Both the position numbers and the translations under genes were made by a program. Positions 8,694 to 16,510 of a stretch of 64,000 nucleotides of DNA are shown in pieces. The stretch spans positions 1 to 64,000 of the forward strand of contig NZ_BDAZ01000014.1 of NCBI RefSeq assembly GCF_001612725.1. Direction: 5' to 3'. Numbering within the stretch: position 1 is the first letter of the stretch; each line of letters begins with the position of its first letter. Source of the stretch: Nocardia anaemiae NBRC 100462. Lineage in GTDB: Bacteria > Actinomycetota > Actinomycetes > Mycobacteriales > Mycobacteriaceae. Below the pieces are notes generated by a model. The model did no database searches. It had not been told where the DNA came from and was given only the letters and a program-made list of their open reading frames with translations.

Positions 8694-9962
8694 ATGTCGC
8701 AGTTTTTGGTCGAATATCCACTCAACCGTCCGGATGCTTGCGATGCCCCGCTGGCCCGCGGCGCCGATGGGGTGCTGCGCTACGGCAACCTCACCCCGGC
8801 GCTGACCGAACTATTGGATCTGCAGGTGCATGCCTTCTCGGCCAGGGAGGCCGTGGTGGAGATCGGCGGCCCCCGGCTGAGTTATCGGGAGCTGTGGCAC
8901 TCCGCCTCCCGCATCGCGGGTGGTCTGCAGGAACACGGCATCGGCTACGGCGACCGGGTCGCCATCCACATGCCGACGGGCGTGCGCTGGGTACAGGCCT
9001 TTCTCGGGGCGCTGCTCAGCGGCGCGGTCCCGGTGCTGGTCCACGATGGACTGCCCGATGCGGTCGCCGAGCGGGTGATGGCCGACAGCAGTACCGATTT
9101 CGTGCTCGGCGGCGGCAGCGACGAATTGCCCGACGGCGCCGCCTTCATCGATGACGGTGCGGCCCTGAGCGATCTGGCACTGCTCTGCTACACCAGCGGC
9201 ACCGGGGTCTGTCCGGCCAATGCCACCGTCGCGCCCAAAGGCGTCGAGCTGACCAACGAAAATCTGCTGTCGGCGATCCGTTCCGTCGTCGCGGCGATGG
9301 ATCTGCCGACCGATGGACTGCGCAATCTGGTGTTGTTACCGCTGGCCCATGCCAGCGGCTGTGTGGACCAGCTATTGCCGACCTTCGCGGTCGGCGGCAC
9401 CGTCGTCCTCGCGCCGGACGGTCGCAGTCTCGCCGAAACCATTGTCTCCGAACGGATCGATATGGTTTCCGCGACACCGCGCATCTTCGCCCGCCTGCTG
9501 CCCGAACTCGCGGGACTGCGCACCGAGGGACTGCGCACCGAGGGCATCGTCCGGGTCAGCAATGCGGGACATCGCGGCGAACGCGCCGCCGATCGCACCG
9601 ATCCGGCGGATCTGGTGGCGCCGCTGCGGGATATGTTCCCGGCCGCGCGGCAGTGGTCGGTCTGGGGCGCGACCGAGACCAGTGGCATCGGCTTGGTGAT
9701 GGACGACTCCACCGACACCGCGCCCGGTGCCGATCCGGTGCTCGGATTCGCGTTCGGTGGAACCGAATTGGCGCTGTGGGGGCCGCGGGCGCAGACCGGT
9801 CACGGCGAATTGCTGTGCCGCGGACCGAATGTCACCCACCGCTACTGGAACGATCCGGAGACCACCGCCGATCGCTTCACCGGAAGTTGGTTCCATACCG
9901 GCGATCAGGTCAGCATCGACGCCGACGGTCTGGTCCGGCGCGAGCAGGCGCAGGCGGGGTGA
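8694..9962 (+). CDS. AMP-dependent synthetase/ligase-like protein lacking the C-terminal lid domain
   Basis: 422 residues, against 500-550 for normal acyl-CoA synthetases. The N-terminal adenylation domain is recognisable: RLSYRELWHSASRIAGGL, a P-loop region, WGATETSG (A5) and GSWFHTGDQVSIDADG (A7/A8). It stops just after that point. The mobile C-terminal domain with the catalytic Lys (A10) is absent, and the next gene starts 2 bp later on the other strand, so the domain is missing rather than frameshifted. The P-loop also carries about seven extra residues between TSGT and PKGV. It may be an inactive or regulatory remnant, or an adenylate-forming enzyme that works without the lid. Strong start (GGAGG before ATG). 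Confidence 0.75.
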   Translation: MSQFLVEYPLNRPDACDAPLARGADGVLRYGNLTPALTELLDLQVHAFSAREAVVEIGGPRLSYRELWHSASRIAGGLQEHGIGYGDRVAIHMPTGVRWVQAFLGALLSGAVPVLVHDGLPDAVAERVMADSSTDFVLGGGSDELPDGAAFIDDGAALSDLALLCYTSGTGVCPANATVAPKGVELTNENLLSAIRSVVAAMDLPTDGLRNLVLLPLAHASGCVDQLLPTFAVGGTVVLAPDGRSLAETIVSERIDMVSATPRIFARLLPELAGLRTEGLRTEGIVRVSNAGHRGERAADRTDPADLVAPLRDMFPAARQWSVWGATETSGIGLVMDDSTDTAPGADPVLGFAFGGTELALWGPRAQTGHGELLCRGPNVTHRYWNDPETTADRFTGSWFHTGDQVSIDADGLVRREQAQAG

Positions 9963-9963
9963 C

Positions 9964-10710
9964 TCACTCGAGCAGGCGATCGCGCAGCCGTGCGCGCAGG
10001 TCCGCGGTGAACCCGATGGCGGTCAGGTAGGTCTCGAAATCACCGTGGCTTTCGTGCACCGCATCCGTCGCGATGCGCAGGTAGTCCTCGCGCACACCGA
10101 GGATATCGATGGAAAGTTCGACTCCCGCAGTGAGTTTCGGCGCCATCATGGCGCGCAGGGCGGGGACGGCGTCATTGCTGGCCATGAAGTCGGTGAGCAC
10201 ATCGGCCTCGCCGACCGCGACGGCGCGCAGCAGTGTCGCGATCGCCCAGCCGGTCCGGTCCTTACCTGCCGCGCAGTGCACCAGCACCGCGCCGTCGCCG
10301 GCGGCGATCGTCTCGGCGATGGTGATGATCGCGGCATTGGCCTCGGGCAGGGCCGGGAAGTACCGGTAGACCTCGAGCATGTGCGTGAACGCCGAATCGG
10401 TCTGCGCATCGTGCGGCGGCGCCTCGGTCATCCGGGAGTCGAACGGTGTGACATTCAGCCGCACGCCCTCGGGCAGATTGTCGTGGCCGATGTGCTCGAT
10501 CTCGCGCGGCCCGCGCAGGTCGAAGACATCGGTGACGCCGAGTTCGCGCAGGATCGCGTGGCCGGGCAGATCGAGGCCGCTCAACTGGGCCGAGCGCAAC
10601 AGTACGCCGGGACGGATCCGCGCGCCGTCGACGGTGCGCAGACCGCCGAGATCGCGGAAGTTGAACGTGCCGGTCAGATAGAACTGGTCGGCGGAGGGCG
10701 AGAGAGTCAC
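9964..10710 (-). CDS. Protein-tyrosine/lipid phosphatase, MptpB (PtpB) type
   Basis: 248 residues, GTG start. The P-loop signature VHCAAGKDRTGWA places the catalytic cysteine at C146. It is preceded by the family N-terminus NFRDLGGLRTVDGARIRPG and the RSAQLSGL segment. This is the tyrosine phosphatase family of secreted M. tuberculosis PtpB (Rv0153c), which has tyrosine, dual-specificity and phosphoinositide phosphatase activity. No signal peptide is visible, as in PtpB. It converges with the truncated ligase gene, with 1 bp between the two stops. Role inferred as dephosphorylation of protein or lipid substrates. Confidence 0.86.
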   Translation of the reverse strand: MTLSPSADQFYLTGTFNFRDLGGLRTVDGARIRPGVLLRSAQLSGLDLPGHAILRELGVTDVFDLRGPREIEHIGHDNLPEGVRLNVTPFDSRMTEAPPHDAQTDSAFTHMLEVYRYFPALPEANAAIITIAETIAAGDGAVLVHCAAGKDRTGWAIATLLRAVAVGEADVLTDFMASNDAVPALRAMMAPKLTAGVELSIDILGVREDYLRIATDAVHESHGDFETYLTAIGFTADLRARLRDRLLE

Positions 10711-11128
10711 CGGTCCAGGCTAGCTACCCCGCGGCGTCGGCACGGTGTCGATCGCGGAACCGTCGGTAGTCCAGTTTGCGAGGTCTTTGTGTGGGATCCG
10801 CCACAGAATGCCGGGGCGGGACCGGCTGACACCGTAGTCTGGTCGATGGTCTTCTTGCGTAGGGCAGACGCGAGAATGACGCCCGGGGAGGCGATTCCGG
10901 TGCACACCACTGGATCGCAGCGCGATTCCGGTTGGGTAACAAAACATTCTTCCAGTCTGGAAATACCCGCCGAAGCCGTTCTTAAACCCCGGAAACCCCT
11001 TACCATTGGTGAATGTTGGACTGGGCATCCAGGAAATTCCCTAGCGGGGGATTCGTGAGAGCGGCCTGTCATGTTCAGCGAGTCGCGCCGACGAAGGTGC
11101 GCGAGTTCTTTCCTCGAGGGAGTCGTCG
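10711..11128. other. Intergenic region between divergent genes, no supported gene
   Basis: About 420 bp between the phosphatase gene (minus) and the HTH-less TetR-like gene (plus). Short frames exist on both strands, for example 10846-11058 plus and 10707-11072 minus, but their translations show no family pattern. The stretch around 10930-11045 is visibly less GC-rich than its surroundings, which suits promoters for the divergent genes. I could not pick out a convincing -10/-35 pair. Confidence 0.4.
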
Positions 11129-11608
11129 TTGAGCGTACGTGGAGAAATAGCGGCGGTCAGGCTGCGGCCGACCATCTGCGAGGCCGTCGAGAAGGCGGCC
11201 GCCTCGCTCGATTTCACCGGAGTGCGAGCGCTTCGGGTGCTGCTGCATGCCGGTGTGAGCGCGTACTGGCCGCTGGTCAAGGCGGCACCGGCCAAGCAGG
11301 CCCGCAGGTACGAGGCGACCGCGCATCAGCTGGCCGAACGGTGGGAGGCGCAGACCGAATGTGTCGCCGACCCGCAGACCACGGCCCTGTTCCGCGAAAT
11401 GGATTCCGAGGTCGCGAGCTTCCTGGACCTGTGTGCCGACCGTTCCGGCGCGCAGTGGTTGGAGCCGACCGATGCCATCGCGGCCTATGCGGTCTCGGTG
11501 CTGCAGGGCACGGTGCTGCGCTGGCTCGCCGATTGCAATGACGAAACGATGCTGGTGGTACTCGACGACCTGGTCAGCAGCCTGGCGAGCCGGGCCGCCG
11601 AAGTCTGA
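11129..11608 (+). CDS. TetR-like ligand-binding-domain protein without a DNA-binding domain
   Basis: 159 residues with a TTG start 8 nt after GAGGGA. The sequence is helical. Its ends (ALRVLLHAGVSAYWPLVKAAPAKQARRYEATAHQL near residue 40, and VSVLQGTVLRWLADCNDETMLVVLDDLV at the end) look like the C-terminal dimerisation and ligand-binding half of TetR/AcrR repressors. No N-terminal helix-turn-helix can be found in any frame upstream. It lies 39 bp before the PLP-enzyme gene on the same strand, so it may be co-transcribed with it. It could be a remnant or a ligand-binding partner lacking DNA contact. Confidence 0.55.
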   Translation: MSVRGEIAAVRLRPTICEAVEKAAASLDFTGVRALRVLLHAGVSAYWPLVKAAPAKQARRYEATAHQLAERWEAQTECVADPQTTALFREMDSEVASFLDLCADRSGAQWLEPTDAIAAYAVSVLQGTVLRWLADCNDETMLVVLDDLVSSLASRAAEV

Positions 11609-11647
11609 TTCCGGCAGTACTGGACGCCTGACCAGTTTGGTGGTTGA

Positions 11648-12835
11648 GTGGGTCCGGTGACCGACACGTCGCCGATTGTCGCCCTGCACGCGGCCACGGC
11701 CGAGCTCGACCCGCCGCTTGCCGCCCTCGACCTGCCCGCGCTGCGCGCCAATGCCGCTGACCTGGTCCGTCGCGCGGGTGGCGTGCCCATCCGGGTGGCG
11801 AGTAAATCGGTGCGCTGTCGCGCGGTGCTCGAAGAGGTGCTCGGCACCGGGCTCACCGCATCCGGCGGCTTCGCGGGCATCATGTCCTATTCGTTGGCGG
11901 AGGCGATCTGGCTGGTCCGCCTCGGTGCGCGCGATGTGCTGCTCGGCTATCCGACCGTCGACCGCGCGGCGCTCGCCGAACTCGCCGCCGATGACACGCT
12001 GCGCCGATCCATTACGTTGATGATCGATGACCTCGCGCAGCTGGACCTGATCCGCGCCGCGGTCGGCACCGATCTGGTGCGGCCGAGGATCTGCCTCGAC
12101 GTGGACGCATCGCTGCGAATCGGACCGCTGCACTTGGGCGTTCGACGCTCGCCGGTACGTACCCCCGAACAGGCCGCCGTGCTGGCGCGCGAGGCGGTGC
12201 GCCGTGGGTTCGACGTGATCGGCGTGATGACCTATGAGGCGCAGATCGCCGGGCTGCCCGACGCCAATATCGCTGTGCGCCTGGTGAAGCGGGCCTCGGC
12301 GGCCGAGATCGGCAAGCGGCGCAGGCAGGTGCTGGACGCTGTGCGCTCGGTGGTCGGCACGTTGGAGATCGTCAATAGCGGCGGCTCGGGATCCATCGAG
12401 GTCAGCGTCGCCGATTCGGATGTCACCGAGGCGACCGCGGGCTCCGGGCTGTATGTGCCGACGCTCTTCGATCACTACCGCGCCTTCACCCCGCGCCCGG
12501 CACTGTTCTTCGCCACATCGGTGCTGCGCAAGCCGACCCGGTCCATCGCAACGGTTTTCGCTGGCGGCTACATCGCCTCCGGTCCGACCGGGGCGTCGCG
12601 GGTGCCGAAGCCGGTGTGGCCCACCGGTTTGAAGCTGCTCGGCACCGAGGGGGCCGGCGAGGTGCAGACGCCGCTGTCCGGGGCCGCCGAACTGCGGATC
12701 GGCGACCGGGTGTGGTTCCGGCATGCCAAGGCGGGCGAGTTGTGCGAGCGGTTCGACCAAGTTCATCTGATCGATGGCGACGGCACGCGGACGACCGTGC
12801 CCACTTATCGCGGTGAGGGCAACTGCTTCGGCTGA
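11648..12835 (+). CDS. D-threonine aldolase/alanine-racemase-fold PLP enzyme (amino acid deaminase/aldolase family)
   Basis: 395 residues, GTG start; a second GTG four codons in is an alternative. It has an N-terminal alanine-racemase-like TIM barrel. The segment VPIRVASKSVRCRAVLEEVL (about residues 40-60) contains the expected PLP-binding lysine in the motif (V/I)(A/R)xKS. A second conserved stretch is VVGTLEIVNSGGSGSIE (about 235-250), where the glycine-rich loop binds phosphate. The C-terminal domain holds LKLLGTEGAGEVQTPL and the metal-site candidate residues HAKAGELCERF. Relatives act on D-threonine, D-serine or 3-hydroxy-D-aspartate. The substrate cannot be fixed from sequence. It is probably co-transcribed with the TetR-like fragment gene. 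Confidence 0.8.
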   Translation: MGPVTDTSPIVALHAATAELDPPLAALDLPALRANAADLVRRAGGVPIRVASKSVRCRAVLEEVLGTGLTASGGFAGIMSYSLAEAIWLVRLGARDVLLGYPTVDRAALAELAADDTLRRSITLMIDDLAQLDLIRAAVGTDLVRPRICLDVDASLRIGPLHLGVRRSPVRTPEQAAVLAREAVRRGFDVIGVMTYEAQIAGLPDANIAVRLVKRASAAEIGKRRRQVLDAVRSVVGTLEIVNSGGSGSIEVSVADSDVTEATAGSGLYVPTLFDHYRAFTPRPALFFATSVLRKPTRSIATVFAGGYIASGPTGASRVPKPVWPTGLKLLGTEGAGEVQTPLSGAAELRIGDRVWFRHAKAGELCERFDQVHLIDGDGTRTTVPTYRGEGNCFG

Positions 12836-12954
12836 GCCGCCGCCAATTGCGAATTGCGTTGGATGGCAATTTCAAGATCGAATTCCGCTAAAAGAACCAA
12901 CCGGTTCGGATTGATTATTTCGGTCACGAACCGAACAAATGATGAAAGAAATAT

Positions 12955-15900
12955 TCAGCTGAGTCGCAGGAATGTCGCCAGATCCGAGAGATCGTCCGGC
13001 GTACTCGGCAGATATTCGGTGAGCAGTGGGGACCGAATGATCATCGCCTTCCACATGGCCCGGCACAGCGTCGCCTGAACCAGGCCGCGCGAGAGCAGGA
13101 ATCGCATACCGTAGGGCGCGTCGGCGGGGCTGGAGGTGGTCATCGACATGAGCACCACCGCCGCCTCCCGGCCGCGGAATCGCTCGGCGGTGCCGACCAG
13201 CACATCCTCGATCTTGGCCCGGGCCAACAGCGTTCGGATCAGGCCGACCTGGGCGCTGTAGGGCGCGACCACCAGGATGTCGTGCGGATGCAGCCGTCGT
13301 GTCATCGCACCGGTCGTCCAGGAAACGCCGAGCAGGGCACGCACCCGCCGGACCACCTCGCGGGCCTCGGCCACCGATTCGGTCGAATCACCACTGTGCG
13401 GCACCAGCACCGTCTCCAGGCCTGGTTCGATGCCATCCAGTTGCCGTGCGAGCGTGACGGTTTCATTGGAGCGCAGCCGGTTGTCGTAGTACAGCCGGGA
13501 GATCGGATCACAGACCCGCGGATGCATCCGCCAGGTGCGATCCAGGAAGTAGCCGCGCTCGGTGGGCAGGGTGTGGCGGCCCTCGGTGAGCCAGCCGAGC
13601 ACCGATTCGTCGACCGGCTCGGGATGCGCGCTGCGTGCCGCCGACGGCGCGGGATCACCGAGCAGTAGCAGATTGCGCGCACTCACCGCGACGGCGACGG
13701 TGTCGGCGAGTGGGAAGCGGCCCGCATCGGCGATCACCAGCAGGTCCAGACTGTCGCCGGGAACCACATCGTCATCGGCGAAATCGGCAGGTACGCCGCC
13801 GATTACGCAGCCGTTGACCGCATTGTCCAGGAACCGCGGATAGCGCGTGCCGTCGATCACCGACCACTCCGGCGCCACTGCCTGCACATCCTTCTTGGCC
13901 ACCAGTTCCGGTAGCACGCCCATCGCGACGATCATGTCGAGCAGACTCTCCACCGTCGCATGCGTCTGCGCGACAATGCCGACGCGCCACTTGTGCCGGG
14001 TGACCAGACGTTCGATCGCCCTTGCGATGGTGGAGGTTTTGCCGGTGCCCGACGGTCCCTGCACCGCGAGATAGGAATCGTCGAGATCACGCAGCGCGGC
14101 CGTGATGGCCGCCGCATGGTCACCGTGCACATCCGGTAGCCGCTCGGCACGCCGTAGGCGCGGTGGTCGGCGGGCGAGGATGTCGAAGACCGCGCCCGCC
14201 GGGATCTCCGGTAGGGCCATCAGCAGTTGCTGGGCGGCGAATTCGACCGCGGTCTCGATGTTCTCGTCCCAGGCAGGCAGGCCGGGTGCGATCGCGATCG
14301 GCAGTTCGTCATAGGGTTCGCAGGCGTGCGGCAATAGTTCTTCCAGCCGCACGGTGTCGTCGAAGTTCGCGTCCACCGAACAGCCGAGCACGGTCGCGGT
14401 GGCGGTCGCGCGCCGACCGACAGCGGTGATCATCCCGGCGGCGACCGGCTGATCGTAGAAGGTGTAGACGGTGGTGCCCGGTGTCAGCACCGTGCCGTTC
14501 GCGGCCCCGCCCGGGGTCTCGCTACCGCCCCAGCCGATGCCGATCCGTCCGGTCAGCGTGAGGTATCTGCGCATGGTCGGCTGATGCGGGCTGCGATGCC
14601 ACTTGGTATCGACCGTGCCCCAATCGGCGACCAATACCCCTGGCGCGTCGGCCCATTCGTCGACCGGATGACTGAGCCGGTCGGCATGTGCCAACCACAG
14701 CGGCTGGCGTTCGCGTCGGTGATAACCGAGCGCCGCCGCCATCAATGCCGCGGGATGACGTGGTTCGCCCTGTGCCGCCGCGAATTCCGCGAGTGCGGCT
14801 TCGATCGAGGAGGGCCGCGACGGCGGCGGCGGGTCCGGCTGCTCCGGGCTCGGCACCAGGCACCACGAACTCGCCTGGTCCAGTAGCACCGCATCCGGAT
14901 CCACCCGCCCTTCGGCCACCCGATCCAGCAACCAGTCGCGCAGCCGCAGCACGGTGACGCAATCGCGTTCCTGGCCCGGCGCATTCGGCAACAGCCGCCG
15001 CAACCGGCTCAGCCGGTAGGAGCGTTCCCCGATCAGCAAGGCATTGCGCACGATCGGATAAAGATCGACGAGCACACCGGCGTGCAGCAGATCCTCGACA
15101 GTCTCCGCACCGACGCCGTACCGACCCGTCCACCGCAGCAGCGCCGAGCGCACGCCGGAGGTGTAGTGGTACACGCGCGCATCCGGATACATCCGCAGCC
15201 GTTGCGCGATGAAGTCGAGCACCTCGTCCAATGCGCGCCGCTGCCCGGCCTCCTCGTCGGTGCTATCGGTCAGCGCGCGATACGGTGCGGGAGTGGCGCC
15301 GAAGGGGGCACGGAAGGCCAGGTGGACCGTGCCGTTGCCGCCCACCTCGATAGCGAGCAGCCGACCCGATGGCTCCTCCTCGATGGTGAGCGCGAGATCG
15401 TCCGGTGACGGCGGCGGCAGCGCGCCCAATGCGATCGGGTCGACCAGCGTGTGGGTCGGTTGTCCGGAATCTTCTCGGGCCAGCTGGATTTCGGCTTGGC
15501 GACGCAATGCGGTAAAAGTGCGCGGCGGCAGGCCGGGCACAGTAGCGGTGCTAGTTGTTGCCAGCCGATCGATGGTGCTCACCCCGGCCTCGCGCAGTCG
15601 GGCCCTCGCCGTGCGCGGCATACCCGCGACCAGCAGCAGATCGCGTGCCGCCGAGATGGCGGTGGTACAGGTGCGGCAGTGGCCGCAGGCGAGATAGCGC
15701 GGATCGCCCCACTGCACGGGCAGCAACTCGCTCAGTTTGTCTTCCAGGATCCGCTCCACCCGGCCGCGCCGAGCCAGATACACCGGCAGCAGATCGGTGA
15801 GCGCGAAGGTCTCGCTGTCCTCGTCCAGGTACAACCGGACCAGGGGCGCGGTGAGCGCGCCGCTGCGGTCCAAAGCGTCGGCGCAGGCGGCGAGTTCGAG

Positions 15901-16356
15901 TGCCGCGTCGATCCGATCCGGTGCACCCGCCGCGGTGCCGTGCGCGGTATAGCGCACCCGATGACCGGCCCGAACCAGGAAATCGCTGGTACAGACGAAT
16001 TTTCCGTCGAAAAAGGTGGCACCGTGGATTACGTGCGCACCGGCCCGCAGCGCCGCGACCGTCTCAGCATTGGCGGCCCGCAGCGCGGCGATATATCCCT
16101 CGGCGTCGGCCGCCGGATCGTGCGCGGCGCAATGGATCTCCACCATCTGAGTGCCGAACCGATCACGGAAGTCCGCGAGTCTGCGTGCGCGCGCATCGTC
16201 GAATGCGCTGCGCGACGCATGATCCGGCAGCACATCCGCCGTGCCCGCGATGATGCCGAGTTCGGTATCGAGGGCACGCAGCAACTGGAATTCACAGTGC
16301 GCCGCACGCACCAGGTCGACGGCGGAACAGACGACACGATCACCGAACACGATCAA
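12955..16356 (-). CDS. TM0106-type RecB-like nuclease/superfamily I helicase protein with degenerate motifs
   Basis: 1133 residues. TTG start with AGGAGG 6 nt upstream; a GTG two codons in is possible. An N-terminal RecB-like nuclease domain (1-220) precedes a Cys cluster CGHCRTC near residue 222 and an LLVAG..R helix-hairpin region. The C-terminal half is a Dna2/Upf1-like helicase with an intact Walker A GPSGTGKTST (K773). The nuclease Asp-x-Lys motif is not visible (HGTA where relatives have DTKL). Helicase motif II reads IADAG instead of DEAG, and motif III GDPAPSAA instead of GDPQQLPQ. Motif V is FRGRE for FQGQE, and motif VI VQATLCRA for NVATSRA. The frame is fully open, so it looks selected but catalytically changed. 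Comparison motifs are recalled from family knowledge. Confidence 0.8.
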   Translation of the reverse strand: MIVFGDRVVCSAVDLVRAAHCEFQLLRALDTELGIIAGTADVLPDHASRSAFDDARARRLADFRDRFGTQMVEIHCAAHDPAADAEGYIAALRAANAETVAALRAGAHVIHGATFFDGKFVCTSDFLVRAGHRVRYTAHGTAAGAPDRIDAALELAACADALDRSGALTAPLVRLYLDEDSETFALTDLLPVYLARRGRVERILEDKLSELLPVQWGDPRYLACGHCRTCTTAISAARDLLLVAGMPRTARARLREAGVSTIDRLATTSTATVPGLPPRTFTALRRQAEIQLAREDSGQPTHTLVDPIALGALPPPSPDDLALTIEEEPSGRLLAIEVGGNGTVHLAFRAPFGATPAPYRALTDSTDEEAGQRRALDEVLDFIAQRLRMYPDARVYHYTSGVRSALLRWTGRYGVGAETVEDLLHAGVLVDLYPIVRNALLIGERSYRLSRLRRLLPNAPGQERDCVTVLRLRDWLLDRVAEGRVDPDAVLLDQASSWCLVPSPEQPDPPPPSRPSSIEAALAEFAAAQGEPRHPAALMAAALGYHRRERQPLWLAHADRLSHPVDEWADAPGVLVADWGTVDTKWHRSPHQPTMRRYLTLTGRIGIGWGGSETPGGAANGTVLTPGTTVYTFYDQPVAAGMITAVGRRATATATVLGCSVDANFDDTVRLEELLPHACEPYDELPIAIAPGLPAWDENIETAVEFAAQQLLMALPEIPAGAVFDILARRPPRLRRAERLPDVHGDHAAAITAALRDLDDSYLAVQGPSGTGKTSTIARAIERLVTRHKWRVGIVAQTHATVESLLDMIVAMGVLPELVAKKDVQAVAPEWSVIDGTRYPRFLDNAVNGCVIGGVPADFADDDVVPGDSLDLLVIADAGRFPLADTVAVAVSARNLLLLGDPAPSAARSAHPEPVDESVLGWLTEGRHTLPTERGYFLDRTWRMHPRVCDPISRLYYDNRLRSNETVTLARQLDGIEPGLETVLVPHSGDSTESVAEAREVVRRVRALLGVSWTTGAMTRRLHPHDILVVAPYSAQVGLIRTLLARAKIEDVLVGTAERFRGREAAVVLMSMTTSSPADAPYGMRFLLSRGLVQATLCRAMWKAMIIRSPLLTEYLPSTPDDLSDLATFLRLS

Positions 16357-16510
16357 ACGCGGCCTCCTGTGTCTTCGCCGGACACGGACGGCAACACTGT
16401 AGCTAGCCGATTCGACCGCGTTGAACTCGGTGTCCGCGGGGGCCCTGCGTGGTTACGCAAGCTACCGCCTCCGGGCCCGTCGCTCCCACCGGCGGTTTAC
16501 CCGTCCCGGT

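Noticed and set aside
10846..11058. 70-codon plus-strand frame in the 10.8-11.0 kb spacer
   Set aside because: No recognisable pattern; could be a small gene, but I cannot support it.
11075..12766. Minus-strand frame of about 563 codons opposite the PLP enzyme gene
   Set aside because: Shadow of the coding strand; Gln/Arg/His-rich translation.
12836..12954. AT-richer spacer with a GGTTCG/CGAACC pair as a terminator
   Set aside because: Arms are short and far apart (18 nt); not convincing as a terminator.
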